Assembly: GCF_014279595.1 (NCBI RefSeq) | Contig: NZ_CP047943.1 | Span: 1,796,422-1,860,421 of the forward strand | DNA length: 64,000 nt | Reading direction: 5' to 3' | Source: Synechococcus sp. RS9909 | GTDB lineage: Bacteria; Cyanobacteriota; Cyanobacteriia; PCC-6307; Cyanobiaceae | Part shown: positions 25,619-37,510 of the stretch, in pieces | Layout of the letters: each line of letters starts with the position of its first letter | Numbering within the stretch: position 1 is the stretch's first letter | Notes under the pieces: model-generated | What the model was told of the DNA's origin: nothing | What the model saw: only the letters and a program-made list of their open reading frames with translations | Databases searched by the model: none | Position numbers and translations under genes: made by a program

Positions 25619-25987
25619 ATGGCAGCTCCTCAGCTCAATGCGGAACAGGCTCTCGGCCTGGTGAGCTACTCGCTGATGCAACGGCTCGCCGATCAGAGTC
25701 AGGACCCACTCCCCTGGTTGAACGCCAGCTCGCTGCAAGAGACCGATGGGCTGCGCCAGCTGCGGCAGCGTCTGGAGCTGACGGCCCTCGCGATCGACAC
25801 CGGCGCCCCACTGTCCACAACCGAGGTCACCCACCTACTCGGAGCCCGACCAGGGGCGGATGTGGTCGAACGGGGCGGACTTCGGGCCCGACGTGTCAGC
25901 CGCAACGTGTGGAGGCTGACACGTCTCGACGCCGACTCGCGCTCCTCGGGCGGCTTCAGCGATGACCGCTTCCGCCGCCGCCTCTGA
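25619..25987 (+). CDS. Hypothetical protein divergent from csoS1D
   Basis: The family is not recognised. The 122-residue basic protein starts at ATG 25619; the frame is open much further upstream, but only as a shadow of csoS1D. The N-terminal half is helical (NAEQALGLVSYSLMQRLADQ). The second half has a helix-turn-helix-like pattern, PLSTTEVTHLLGARPGADVV followed by an Arg-rich strand LRARRVSRNVWRLTR, ending in FRRRL. This could suit nucleic-acid binding, but that is an inference from charge and helix pattern only. It shares a short divergent gap of 97 bases with csoS1D, so the two may share regulatory DNA. Confidence 0.68.
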   Translation: MAAPQLNAEQALGLVSYSLMQRLADQSQDPLPWLNASSLQETDGLRQLRQRLELTALAIDTGAPLSTTEVTHLLGARPGADVVERGGLRARRVSRNVWRLTRLDADSRSSGGFSDDRFRRRL

Positions 25988-26007
25988 GACTTCAGAGTGC
26001 TGAGGAA

Positions 26008-26529
26008 TCAGGACTGACCTTTGTCAGCCTCCTTGGCCTTCTCGTCGGTCTTGGCCCCGTCCTTCTTCGGTGCGGCGGTTTCATCGATTTCCACGCACAC
26101 GGTGGTGGCAGCCAGCTGCTCCTGGGCAGCCACCACAGGCGCGGCCTTGCCCTTGAGCTTCTCAGCCGCCTGCTCGAGGGTGAGCGACTTGTCTTTGCTC
26201 ACCGTTTCCACTTCCTTCCGGAAGATGGCCACCTGATCGCGGTATTCCTTCACTTCAGCCTTGTTGAGCTGCTCTTCGGCGCCCTCAAGCTTGGCCAGGG
26301 CCGACTTCAGCTGCTCGCCAGCCTTCTCAGCATCGCCGATCGTGGATTGGGGCGTCAGGCCGTTGACCGTTTCGAGGGCGGCATCCACATCGACGCGAGC
26401 GGCACAGACCGCTTCCACACCCTGGGCCACCTTCACCTCATCCTTGACCGCCTTCTTCTCTGGCGATTGACAAGCCGCCAAAACCACGGTCAGGGCGAGG
26501 ACCGCAGGCAGGACGCGCAAAGGAGACAT
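26008..26529 (-). CDS. Predicted lipoprotein, Lys/Glu-rich, unknown function
   Basis: The 173-residue protein has a clear lipoprotein signal: MSPLRVLPAVLALTVVLAAC with the lipobox Cys20. The mature part is helical and highly charged, probably coiled-coil (AEKAGEQLKSALAKLEGAEEQLNKAEVKEYRDQ). A Cys pair (AVCAARV and TTVCVEID) may form a disulfide. The C-terminal tail is Lys/Asp/Glu/Ala-rich and low complexity. It is expected to be anchored on the periplasmic side. It lies between the cso island and the chl genes, divergent from chlN by 136 bases. No known function is recognised. Confidence 0.8.
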   Translation of the reverse strand: MSPLRVLPAVLALTVVLAACQSPEKKAVKDEVKVAQGVEAVCAARVDVDAALETVNGLTPQSTIGDAEKAGEQLKSALAKLEGAEEQLNKAEVKEYRDQVAIFRKEVETVSKDKSLTLEQAAEKLKGKAAPVVAAQEQLAATTVCVEIDETAAPKKDGAKTDEKAKEADKGQS

Positions 26530-26644
26530 GGGAGATGCAGAACGATTGCGGCAGAAATGTAGACGCAACTTCCTCCGCCCAGACCGCCTGATCCCGAAGA
26601 GTTCCTGAGTACAGGCGCCTCAGCCGATTCCGGCGCCACCCTGA

Positions 26645-27904
<1,260 letters not shown>

Positions 27905-27921
27905 CCCCACACCCTCACCGC

Positions 27922-29520
27922 ATGGATCTCACCCTCTGGACCTATGAAGGCCCCCCTCACGTGGGAGCGATGCGGATCGCCGCCTCCATGGAGGGTGTGC
28001 ACTTCGTACTGCATGCCCCCCAGGGGGACACCTACGCCGATCTGCTGTTCACGATGATCGAGCGGCGCGATCGCCGCCCACCCGTCACCTACACCACGTT
28101 TCAGGCCCGTGATCTCAGTGGCGACACGGCGGAGCTGGTGAAGCGACATGTGCGTGAAGCGGTGGATCGCTTCCAGCCCGATGCCCTGCTGGTGGGCGAG
28201 AGCTGCACGGCCGAGCTGATTCAGGATCAACCTGGTGCCTTGGCTGCCGGCATGGGGCTGGAGCTACCGGTTGTGAGCCTGGAGTTGCCGGCTTACAGCA
28301 AAAAAGAGAACTGGGGGGCTGCTGAAACGCTCTACCAACTGGTGCGCGGCCTACTCCAACATCAGCGCCCTGGCCCCACCGATCACGATCCCTGCGCCTG
28401 GCGCCAGCAGGAACGGCGCCCAAGGGTGAATCTGATCGGCCCGTCCCTGCTGGGATTTCGCTGTCGCGATGACGTTCTCGAGATCCGCCGCCTGCTGGAG
28501 GCGCACGGCATCGAGGTGAATGCCGTGGTGCCCCTGGGTGCCCGGGTGACGGATGTGGAGCGCCTTCCGCTGGCCGACGCCAATGTGTGCCTGGTTCCAG
28601 AGGTCGCCGAACCCTGCTGCAACTGGCTGGAACGCCATTTCGGACAACCCTTCACGCGTACGGTGCCGATTGGCATCGGGGCCACCACCGACTTCCTGAA
28701 GGAACTGCACAGCCTGCTGGGCCTGGAAACCCCGGATCCACGGGAAGCCCAGCGTCAGTCGCGGTTGCCCTGGTACGCCGCCTCGGTGGACTCCACCTAT
28801 CTCACCGGGAAGCGAGTGTTCATCTTCGGAGACGGGAGCCATGCCCTGGCGGCCGCTCGCATCGCCCAGCAGGAACTGGGGTTCAGGGTGGTGGGCCTCG
28901 GCACCTACAGCCGGGAGATGGCACGGCCGGTGCGGGCGGCCGCCAAAGACCTGGGGCTCGAGGCCCTGATCACCGACGACTACCTGAGCGTGGAGGCCGC
29001 CATGGCGGACGCAGCACCGGAGCTGGTGCTCGGGACCCAGATGGAACGCCACAGCGCCAAGCGGCTCGGCATCCCCTGCGCCGTGATCAGCACCCCGATG
29101 CATGTTCAGGATGTGCCCGCTCGCTACGCCCCGCAGATGGGTTGGGAAGGGGCCAATGTGATTTTCGACAGCTGGGTTCACCCGCTGATGATGGGGCTGG
29201 AGGAACACCTGATCGGCATGTTCCGCCACGACTTCGAGTTTGTGGATGACCAGCCGAGCCATCTTGGCCATCTCGGCAGAGCCGACACGGCCAAGCCAGC
29301 CGGCACCGATCTTGACGCTGCAGGCTCAGAGCCGGACCCCGCCGCGAATCTCAACGTGGAGCTGCAATGGACCCGCGACGGCGAAGCGGAGCTGAAAAAG
29401 ATTCCCTTCTTCGTGCGCGGCAAGGTGAAACGCAACACCGAATGTTTCGCCAGGCAGCAGGGGAAACATCAGATCGACAGCGAAACGCTGTACGACGCCA
29501 AGGCCCACTTCAGCACCTGA
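27922..29520 (+). CDS. chlB: Light-independent protochlorophyllide reductase subunit B
   Basis: ChlB is the second half of the catalytic NB-protein. The 532-residue protein begins [20 protein letters not shown] and has Asp36 in [11 protein letters not shown], the unusual aspartate ligand of the NB [4Fe-4S] cluster. [13 protein letters not shown] and [21 protein letters not shown] are further family stretches. A C-terminal domain after about residue 440 (with [20 protein letters not shown]) is the small domain that contacts the pigment. A Ser/Asp/Ala-rich linker precedes it. It follows chlN by 17 bases and precedes chlL by 54. Confidence 0.97.
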   Translation: MDLTLWTYEGPPHVGAMRIAASMEGVHFVLHAPQGDTYADLLFTMIERRDRRPPVTYTTFQARDLSGDTAELVKRHVREAVDRFQPDALLVGESCTAELIQDQPGALAAGMGLELPVVSLELPAYSKKENWGAAETLYQLVRGLLQHQRPGPTDHDPCAWRQQERRPRVNLIGPSLLGFRCRDDVLEIRRLLEAHGIEVNAVVPLGARVTDVERLPLADANVCLVPEVAEPCCNWLERHFGQPFTRTVPIGIGATTDFLKELHSLLGLETPDPREAQRQSRLPWYAASVDSTYLTGKRVFIFGDGSHALAAARIAQQELGFRVVGLGTYSREMARPVRAAAKDLGLEALITDDYLSVEAAMADAAPELVLGTQMERHSAKRLGIPCAVISTPMHVQDVPARYAPQMGWEGANVIFDSWVHPLMMGLEEHLIGMFRHDFEFVDDQPSHLGHLGRADTAKPAGTDLDAAGSEPDPAANLNVELQWTRDGEAELKKIPFFVRGKVKRNTECFARQQGKHQIDSETLYDAKAHFST

Positions 29521-30465
<945 letters not shown>

Positions 30466-30467
30466 GA

Positions 30468-31544
<1,077 letters not shown>

Positions 31545-31566
31545 TCACACCGCAACACTTGGCGAC

Positions 31567-31953
31567 TCAGCGCCAGATCACCCGTAGACGGTTGGGTTCA
31601 ATCCACTGATCCTGCTCATCCATCAAGCGCTGGTCACCACCGAGGGTGAACAGGCGATCGAAGCGCTGCTGGAGGTGGCGCAGCTTGCCGGTTTCCACGT
31701 CAACAACAGCCGCCAGTTCGCTATGTCGATCCAGTCGCTGTTGATAGGCCATGGACAGATTGACCAAGCTGACCACGCCCAGAGCGACCAGACCGAACTT
31801 GACGGTGAGCGCCAGAGCACTGCAAAGCAATTCCCGACGCTCCGTCTCGAGTTGCAGTTCAGAAGCCAGGGCGGCGGCGGCGTGGGGTCGACGCTGGGAG
31901 ACCTCGCGACCTTCACGCCGCTGACGGGACGACTGAGCCAAGGATGACGCCAT
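31567..31953 (-). CDS. Small single-pass membrane protein of unknown function
   Basis: The 128-residue protein has a charged, Arg/Glu-rich N-terminus and one transmembrane segment at about residues 43-65 (CSALALTVKFGLVALGVVSLV). A likely coiled-coil follows (AYQQRLDRHSELAAVVDVETGKLRHLQQRFDRL). The bitopic topology with a coiled-coil after the membrane segment resembles FtsL/DivIC-like proteins, but the sequence alone does not show this. It lies upstream of por on the same strand with a 91-base gap, and downstream of psaM by 69 bases. Confidence 0.72.
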   Translation of the reverse strand: MASSLAQSSRQRREGREVSQRRPHAAAALASELQLETERRELLCSALALTVKFGLVALGVVSLVNLSMAYQQRLDRHSELAAVVDVETGKLRHLQQRFDRLFTLGGDQRLMDEQDQWIEPNRLRVIWR

Positions 31954-32022
31954 CAGGTCGTTCGCGCGGATGCTCGCTTCTAACGCAGCCCGTGGGACCT
32001 GCCAAGAGGCCCGATCCCGGGA

Positions 32023-32127
32023 TCAGGCGCGGTAGAGGCTGACGCAGAGACGCACAGCGAGCACGCCGGCATGGGCCGCCACCACCAGAGCGATCAGCAC
32101 TTCAGCTTGGGTGAGGGAGCTGGCCAT
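32023..32127 (-). CDS. psaM: Photosystem I reaction centre subunit XII (PsaM)
   Basis: The 34-residue peptide has one hydrophobic helix: it starts MASSLTQAEVLIALVV and ends with the pattern LAVRLCVSLYRA. The short N-terminus with a Gln, the following helix, and the LA-RL-x-x-x-LY ending match PsaM, a small PSI subunit at the trimer interface. The open frame continues upstream to 32277, but that part is a shadow of the divergent crr6 region. ATG 32127 gives the standard length. It lies upstream of por, a neighbourhood rich in chlorophyll genes. Confidence 0.85.
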   Translation of the reverse strand: MASSLTQAEVLIALVVAAHAGVLAVRLCVSLYRA

Positions 32128-32208
32128 GACGTCAAGAGAAAACCACCACCATTCTTCTCCCAACTCCAACGCAGACGCCATCATTCGCAAAGGCCTGTCA
32201 CACCGCCC

Positions 32209-32682
32209 ATGTCTGTTCTGGTCTCGCAGGACGCCATCCGCCTCCTGGATCTCACGCCCCTGCAGGACTGGCTCCACTCCCCCCTCAGTGAGCGCCTGGC
32301 CGCTGGACCGGTGCTGGAGTTGCGTTACGACTGGCCCCGCAACGGGGACGATCCGCGCGAAGTGAGCGAATGCCCGGAACCGCGACTCTGGGCCCTGCGG
32401 GCCGATGGTCGCTGCCCCTGGCTACCGCTGCTGCTGGAGCGTCAGGGGGGCTCCCTGGTGCAGCATGTGGCCATGCTGGTGCCCCACAGCTTCAGCCGTG
32501 GTGAAGGACTGCGCTTCGACCCCCAGGCCCTCGAACTCTGGATCACCCACCGCCTGATCCTGCTCGACACGCTCGCCAGATCGGAAGGCGCATCCCAGCG
32601 CGGCAACCTCACCTTGATGGCCCAGAGCCTCGGCTATGAACTCGATCCAGGCTTCTGGCAGCTGCTGGATCAGGCGCCCTGA
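32209..32682 (+). CDS. CRR6-like NDH-1 assembly factor (DUF1817)
   Basis: The 157-residue soluble protein matches my memory of CRR6/DUF1817 proteins, which in plants and cyanobacteria help mature the NdhI subunit of the NDH-1 complex. Recognisable segments are PREVSECPEPRLWALRADGR, CPWLPLLLERQGG, HVAMLVPHSFSR and MAQSLGYELDPGFWQLL. ATG 32209 is used. The frame is open upstream to 32071, but that part overlaps psaM on the other strand. A role in NDH-1 assembly fits the presence of ndhD4/F4 in the same window. The 3' end overlaps the convergent TauE gene by 13 bases. Confidence 0.8.
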   Translation: MSVLVSQDAIRLLDLTPLQDWLHSPLSERLAAGPVLELRYDWPRNGDDPREVSECPEPRLWALRADGRCPWLPLLLERQGGSLVQHVAMLVPHSFSRGEGLRFDPQALELWITHRLILLDTLARSEGASQRGNLTLMAQSLGYELDPGFWQLLDQAP

Positions 32683-33443
32683 TGCAGGGCGAGCATCACG
32701 GCCCGGCGACCGCTGTCGATCGCCAGCAACAGGGAGAGCCCTCGGAGCATCCAGGCCAGGCGGACACCGCCCACCCGATCGAGCCGGGAGGCCGTCCACT
32801 GGGCCGCCACAGCCGCCACCGCCCCCAATGCGAGGCCCAGCACAGGCACGCCCCGAGCTTCTCCCAGAAACTGGAGGGACGCCGCACTGGAGGAACAGGC
32901 CACGGCCAAGGTGCTGAAGCGGATCGCCAGATGAATGGGCACCGCCAGCCCGCGCACCATCAGGGGCACCATCACCAGGCCGCCACCCAGACCCAACAGC
33001 CCCCCGGCCAGTCCCGCCACCCCGCCAACGGCCGCCAGGGGGGCCAAGGGCAGCGGGCGAGCGTCAACCTCCTCCGAAGCCGCGGCATCCGCCTGGATCG
33101 TGAGCGCGAGCATCAGATACAACAGGGCCTGGAGACCGAGCAGATGCCAATCCGCCGCAAAGCGGCCGAGCCGGCTGAACACCAGGGCTGCCAGAAACGC
33201 CGCCAGACCGATGGCGAGCCCGGGCCGCAGCGGCAGGCGCCGGCGGCGCACATGGGAGAGCGTGCCCCCGAGGGCCGTGGGAACGATTGCGAAGGTGCTG
33301 GTGGCCAGAGCCTGATGCGGCGCCAGCCCCATCCAGAGCAATAACGGAGCGAAGATCAAACCGCCGCCGATTCCCAGCAACCCCGCCAGGGCACCGGCCA
33401 GCAGGCCCAGGGGCACCACCACCAGTAGATCCCCGAGCTCCAT
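32670..33443 (-). CDS. TauE/SafE family membrane transport protein
   Basis: The 257-residue integral membrane protein has about eight helices and the two-fold family repeat. The N-terminal half has AGALAGLLGIGGGLIFAPLLLWMG and the C-terminal half has GVAGLAGGLLGLGGGLVMVPLMV; these glycine-rich loops are the TauE/SafE (DUF81) signature. Members export or import small sulfur or organic anions; the substrate is not predictable. ATG 33443 is the likely start. This start codon overlaps that of the divergent lipoate-ligase-like gene within the tetranucleotide CATG. The 3' end overlaps crr6 by 13 bases. Confidence 0.9.
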   Translation of the reverse strand: MELGDLLVVVPLGLLAGALAGLLGIGGGLIFAPLLLWMGLAPHQALATSTFAIVPTALGGTLSHVRRRRLPLRPGLAIGLAAFLAALVFSRLGRFAADWHLLGLQALLYLMLALTIQADAAASEEVDARPLPLAPLAAVGGVAGLAGGLLGLGGGLVMVPLMVRGLAVPIHLAIRFSTLAVACSSSAASLQFLGEARGVPVLGLALGAVAAVAAQWTASRLDRVGGVRLAWMLRGLSLLLAIDSGRRAVMLALHQGA

Positions 33444-34206
33444 GCATGCCAAGACAACGTCCGCATCCTGCCGCTCCAGCCACCCCAGGGAAGGCTGGCG
33501 ACTGCCATTCCTGGAGTTGGAAGGGCCCGAGCAGATGGCCCTGGATCGGTGGTTGCTGGAGCGCAGCCTGCAGCGACCCGACAGCGGCCCCGTGCTGCGC
33601 TTCTACGGCTGGCGCGGCCCCTGGCTGTCGGTGGGACGTCACCAGGGCCGCCTGCCGGAGCACTGGCAAGCGATGGCCGCCGCCGGCTCCGTGTCCCTGG
33701 TGCGACGCCCGAGTGGCGGTGGCGCGGTGCTCCATGCCGGCGGGCTCACCTACGCCCTGATCTGGCCCCAGGCGCCTCGTCGCCGACGCCAGGCCTACGG
33801 CCAGACTGCAGCCTGGCTGATGGACGGTTTCCGCCGACTCGGGTACCAGCTCCGGTGCGGCAAGCAAGCGGCTGAGGCCGGAGCCAGCGATTGTTTCGCC
33901 ACGGCCAGCCCGGCGGATCTGGTGGACACGCTGGGGCAGAAGCGCATCGGCAGCGCCCAGTACTGGCGCCACGGCCATCTGCTCCAGCACGGTGAAATCC
34001 TGATTGAACCACCGCCGCAACTCTGGACGGAACTGTTCGGCGGTCCAGCACCGGCCCCGCTGCCAGGGCTGAGCCGCAAGCAACTGATCCAGGCCCTGCA
34101 AACGAGCCTGGAAGAACGCTGGGCTCCTCTGCGCTGGATCGACAAGACCCTGACCCTGGACGAGGGGGAGCTGACCCCTTACCGATTGGAGGCGCGGCCC
34201 ACCTGA
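33442..34206 (+). CDS. Lipoate/biotin protein ligase family protein (LplA-like)
   Basis: The 254-residue protein carries the BPL/LplA fold. Visible features are MALDRWLLERSLQRP (N-terminal helix), LRFYGWRGPWLSVGRHQ, the acyl-binding motif LVRRPSGGGAVLHAGGLTYALI, and DCFATASPADLVDTLGQKRIGSAQYWRHG, where the invariant Lys of such enzymes falls in GQKRIGSAQ. It could attach lipoate or octanoate to dehydrogenase complexes. The ATG start at 33442 overlaps the divergent TauE start codon, so the true start may be a later GTG/TTG; the family core begins near residue 19. It overlaps the convergent protease by 28 bases. Confidence 0.85.
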   Translation: MHAKTTSASCRSSHPREGWRLPFLELEGPEQMALDRWLLERSLQRPDSGPVLRFYGWRGPWLSVGRHQGRLPEHWQAMAAAGSVSLVRRPSGGGAVLHAGGLTYALIWPQAPRRRRQAYGQTAAWLMDGFRRLGYQLRCGKQAAEAGASDCFATASPADLVDTLGQKRIGSAQYWRHGHLLQHGEILIEPPPQLWTELFGGPAPAPLPGLSRKQLIQALQTSLEERWAPLRWIDKTLTLDEGELTPYRLEARPT

Positions 34207-35468
34207 ACGGTGCCATCGTCATCGAGCAGCCCCGAAGCACGCATCGCCTCCACCGCCTGAACAAGGGGAAGGCCGAAGGGGTAGGTATTCTGCCGCCGGG
34301 CCGCCTGCAGCAGCGGCGGTGGCAATCGCAAGGCCATGGCCTTGAGCACGGCCTCTCCCAGATCACTGCGGTCGAGGGTGCCACTGGGTAGCCCGGCCCG
34401 ATTGATCACCAAGAGACGGCCCTGCGGGCTGGATTCCAGCGCCGGAACCGCCTGCCAGAGCGGTGCCGTCTCGGCAATGGAAGGAAGCTCGGTCAAGGGC
34501 TGGAGGTGATCCGCCAGGCGCTGGCGGTCCCATTGCTGCACAGGGAGATCCCTGAGGGGCGCATCGGTGACATACCCCACCCATCGACCATCACGCGTCA
34601 CCAGCACCCAGTCGCCGAGTGGATCGGCTCCGTCGCTGTCATCCGCGCCAGCCAGTCGTAGCTGGGACAGGCGGCGCAGGGGCTGATCGGCTTCGAGCAC
34701 CCGAAACCGACGGCTGGCCGCCTCGGCCACGCTGACGCGGCGCAGCACCTGCTGCAGCGCCAGGATCTGGCTCTGGCTACGGGAGGCACCGAGACCGAAC
34801 CAGCCCAGCATCACGAGCCAGAGGGCACCGATGCCACCACCACGCAGAAACAGCCAGGCTCCGAGCACGATCGCGAACAGAGACAGAAAACGGCCCGTGG
34901 CGGAGGCCACCTGGATCCCCTTGCGCTGGCTCCCTGTCCATTGCCACACCAGAGCCTTGAGGATCAATCCCCCATCCAGGGGGAGTCCGGGCAGAAGATT
35001 GAACAGGGCGAGCACCAGGTTGAGCGCTCCCAACTGGCCCACCAGGTTGCCGAGCAGGGGGCTGAAGTGACTGGCCTGATGCATGGACGACAGGAACAGC
35101 CCAGCCAGCACAAGGCTGACCAACGGACCAGCGGCAGCCACCCGCAGGGCCCCCATCGGCGTGGGACACTCCCGTTCCACGCTGGCGACACCGCCCAGCA
35201 GAAACAGGGTGATGCTGCGCACCTTCACCCCTTCCTGCAGCGCCACAAGGGAATGGCCCAGTTCGTGCAGCAACACGGACGCGAACAGGAGCAGGGCCGT
35301 GAACAACCCCAGCACCCAGCTGAGCCAGGGACCACTTGCCTGAGCGGCGGGCAGCGAGGCGACCTGATTCTGGAACGCGAGCGTGGCCAGCATCAGAATC
35401 ACGAACCAACTGGGATGCACCCGCAGGGGAATGCCCCTGATCCGCATCAGCTCCCAGCCCTGACCCAC
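34179..35468 (-). CDS. Site-2 protease family (M50) metalloprotease with CBS domains
   Basis: This intramembrane zinc protease may release membrane-held regulators. The 429-residue protein has an N-terminal membrane domain with the zinc motif HELGH (68-72) in LLHELGHSLVALQEG and the second motif NLLPGLPLDGG with Asp165. Several further hydrophobic helices follow up to about residue 225. The C-terminal half (about 245-380) looks like a pair of CBS domains (VLVTRDGRWVGYVTDAPLRDL and LLVINRAGLPSGTLDRSDL), which often sense adenine nucleotides. The start is GTG 35468; ATG 35447 is possible. The target protein is unknown. It is divergent from trpF by 64 bases. Confidence 0.92.
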   Translation of the reverse strand: MGQGWELMRIRGIPLRVHPSWFVILMLATLAFQNQVASLPAAQASGPWLSWVLGLFTALLLFASVLLHELGHSLVALQEGVKVRSITLFLLGGVASVERECPTPMGALRVAAAGPLVSLVLAGLFLSSMHQASHFSPLLGNLVGQLGALNLVLALFNLLPGLPLDGGLILKALVWQWTGSQRKGIQVASATGRFLSLFAIVLGAWLFLRGGGIGALWLVMLGWFGLGASRSQSQILALQQVLRRVSVAEAASRRFRVLEADQPLRRLSQLRLAGADDSDGADPLGDWVLVTRDGRWVGYVTDAPLRDLPVQQWDRQRLADHLQPLTELPSIAETAPLWQAVPALESSPQGRLLVINRAGLPSGTLDRSDLGEAVLKAMALRLPPPLLQAARRQNTYPFGLPLVQAVEAMRASGLLDDDGTVQVGRASNR

Positions 35469-35532
35469 GCGTCAACCTCCACCGGGCTGTGCAGTATCCC
35501 GGAATGACTTCATCCTAGAAACAGTTCCTTCG

Positions 35533-36207
35533 ATGTCCCGATCGCCCCTCGCCCTCAAGATCTGCGGACTGACGGATCCGGCTCAGGCCCTGGCGATCGC
35601 CGCCCTCGGCGTTGATGCCATCGGTGTGATCGGCGTTCCTGGCTCCCCCCGCTATCTGCCCGAGAGGGAACGTCGCGAGCTGTTTTCGGCTCTGCAGCGG
35701 CACCATCCCGCCGTGCTGCGGGTGTGGGTGGTGGCGGATCTCGAGGATCGGGCCATCGCGGCCGGGCTGAGCGGCCCAGGCCGCCCGACGGTGGTGCAGC
35801 TGCATGGATCGGAGACCCCGGAGCGGTGCCTCTGGCTGAGGCGACACCACCCGACGCTGCAGTGGTGGAAAGCGCTGCGCATCCGGCAACCCGCCGACCT
35901 GGATCGGCTGATCCTCTATGCCGATGCCGTCGATGGCTTGCTGCTGGATGCCTGGAGCCCGGACCAATTGGGAGGCACCGGCCATCGCCTCGATCTCCAC
36001 TGGCTCGACACCCTTCAGGACCGCCTGCCAGCTGGCATGCCGTGGTGGCTGGCCGGCGGCATCAGCGCCGAATGGGTTCCGGAACTGCGCCAGCGGGTGC
36101 AGCCCCATGGCCTCGATGCCTCCAGTCGCCTGGAAACGGCGCCCGGGGTGAAAGACCTGCAACGGGTCAAGCACCTGATCGATGCCATCCGCCCTGGAGC
36201 GGGATAG
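35533..36207 (+). CDS. trpF: Phosphoribosylanthranilate isomerase
   Basis: TrpF catalyses the third step of tryptophan synthesis, turning phosphoribosylanthranilate into CdRP. The 224-residue protein is a single (beta/alpha)8 barrel with the catalytic Cys in ALKICGLTDPAQA (residues 7-19). VQLHGSETPERC and a late GGISAEWVPEL phosphate-binding segment are further family features. The length is standard. The tryptophan genes are scattered here, with no other trp gene in the window. Confidence 0.95.
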   Translation: MSRSPLALKICGLTDPAQALAIAALGVDAIGVIGVPGSPRYLPERERRELFSALQRHHPAVLRVWVVADLEDRAIAAGLSGPGRPTVVQLHGSETPERCLWLRRHHPTLQWWKALRIRQPADLDRLILYADAVDGLLLDAWSPDQLGGTGHRLDLHWLDTLQDRLPAGMPWWLAGGISAEWVPELRQRVQPHGLDASSRLETAPGVKDLQRVKHLIDAIRPGAG

Positions 36208-36233
36208 GTTGAGCGCTTCGATTCAGCATTCGG

Positions 36234-36746
36234 ATGGGTTCTGCCCCGCTTCGCCTCGCCCCCCTCGGTGTGGCTTCCCTGCTGCTGGTGACCCAGGCGA
36301 TTGCGGGCCGCAGCCAGGGCATGTTGGCCGGATGCCGCCTGGTGAACGGCAGTCTCCAATGCGTCCCGGGCCTCACAACGAGCCCGCAGCAGCAGATTCA
36401 GATCCTGGACGGGGAGATCAGCCAGGATCAACAGGAGGAAGGAGCGATCGAGCAAACGATCCAAAACCTGAAGCGTTTCGAACTGGTGGGGGAGGCCAGG
36501 CAAGGAGCGTTGATCCGCGCCCAGCTGATGCTTCAGGGAGACAACGTGCAGGAAGTGCACATTCACTGGTACCGGCGCCAGGGCGATGGCTCCTGGATCC
36601 TGGTGGATGACATCAGTGAGAGCACTTACCGCATCGGTCCTGATGATGCAGGCGCTTCAGTGATGGCGGTCCTCACCGTCCAAGCCGACAACGGAACGGT
36701 CCGACGCCTGCAGAGCAACGCCATCGGACCGGTGCCGGCGATCTGA
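36234..36746 (+). CDS. Secreted hypothetical protein
   Basis: The 170-residue protein has a probable Sec signal peptide (MGSAPLRLAPLGVASLLLVTQAIAG). A Cys pair follows (AGCRLVNGSLQCVPG), likely a disulfide in the periplasm. The rest alternates a Gln/Glu-rich helix (ILDGEISQDQQEEGAIEQTIQNLKR) with strands (VHIHWYRRQGDGSWILVDD). The end of the sequence resembles an Ig-like or beta-sandwich module. It follows trpF by 26 bases on the same strand and converges on folE. No family is recognised. Confidence 0.75.
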   Translation: MGSAPLRLAPLGVASLLLVTQAIAGRSQGMLAGCRLVNGSLQCVPGLTTSPQQQIQILDGEISQDQQEEGAIEQTIQNLKRFELVGEARQGALIRAQLMLQGDNVQEVHIHWYRRQGDGSWILVDDISESTYRIGPDDAGASVMAVLTVQADNGTVRRLQSNAIGPVPAI

Positions 36747-36751
36747 AGAAC

Positions 36752-37498
36752 TCAGGTGCTCAGAAGAGCTTCCTGCTGGCGAACGAGTTCAAAGAATTCC
36801 TGCTTCAGACTTGGATCGTGGCGGAAATCACCCCGCACCACCGAGTTGACCATGCTGGTTTGCGGTTCACGCACACCCCGCCACTTCATGCAGTAGTGCT
36901 GAGCTTTCACAATGATTCCGAGCCCCTGGGGTTCGCAAAGTCGCTCGATTTCATCAGCAAGGATCATCACCGCTTCCTCCTGAATGTGCGGGCGTGAGAA
37001 CACCCAATCGGCCACACGCGTGAACTTGGAGAGTCCGATCACCCGACTGCCTGGCTTGATCCCAATCCAACAGTTGCCCATGATCGGCACCAGATGGTGA
37101 GAGCAGGCGGAGCGCACCGTAATCGGTCCGACCGTATAAATCTCATCCAGCTGTTTCACATTCGGAAAACTGGCAATCTTCGGCTGCTTGTGATAGCGAC
37201 CCTTGAACACCTCGTGCAGATACATGCGAGCGACGCGCTCAGCGGTTTCCTCGGTGTTGTGATCATTCTCGATATCAATCACCAGAGCATGCAGCAGGTC
37301 GCGCACGCGGTCCGCCACTTCCCGCTCGAGCCCTTCCAGTTCCCCGTCGAGAATGTGATCAGCAATGTTGTCATTGGCCAGAAACGTGACGCCGGCAGAT
37401 CTGAGTCGGGCACGAATGCGCTCAGACATCGACTGCGACAGCAAGGGAGCTGTCTCACGGCTGAGGCCGTTGGCTGAAGCAGGAAGCGTGGAAGTCAT
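36752..37498 (-). CDS. folE: GTP cyclohydrolase I
   Basis: FolE opens GTP to make dihydroneopterin triphosphate for folate and pterin synthesis. The 248-residue protein has the zinc-binding Cys and His in TVRSACSHHLVPIMGNCWIG, a later Cys in RLCEPQGLGIIVKAQHYCMKWRG, and KFTRVADWVFSRPHIQEE, all family features. An N-terminal extension of about 50 residues is normal for cyanobacteria. It is the last gene of the leftward ado-aar-accA-SDR-folE run, 12 bases after the SDR. The product could also feed pterin glycosides used in light responses. Confidence 0.95.
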   Translation of the reverse strand: MTSTLPASANGLSRETAPLLSQSMSERIRARLRSAGVTFLANDNIADHILDGELEGLEREVADRVRDLLHALVIDIENDHNTEETAERVARMYLHEVFKGRYHKQPKIASFPNVKQLDEIYTVGPITVRSACSHHLVPIMGNCWIGIKPGSRVIGLSKFTRVADWVFSRPHIQEEAVMILADEIERLCEPQGLGIIVKAQHYCMKWRGVREPQTSMVNSVVRGDFRHDPSLKQEFFELVRQQEALLST

Positions 37499-37510
37499 GA
37501 AAGCCGGTTA

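Noticed and set aside
32128-32277. 84-residue version of the psaM frame
   Set aside because: The extra 50 residues are antisense to the crr6 start and charged. The 34-residue form has the exact PsaM length and pattern.
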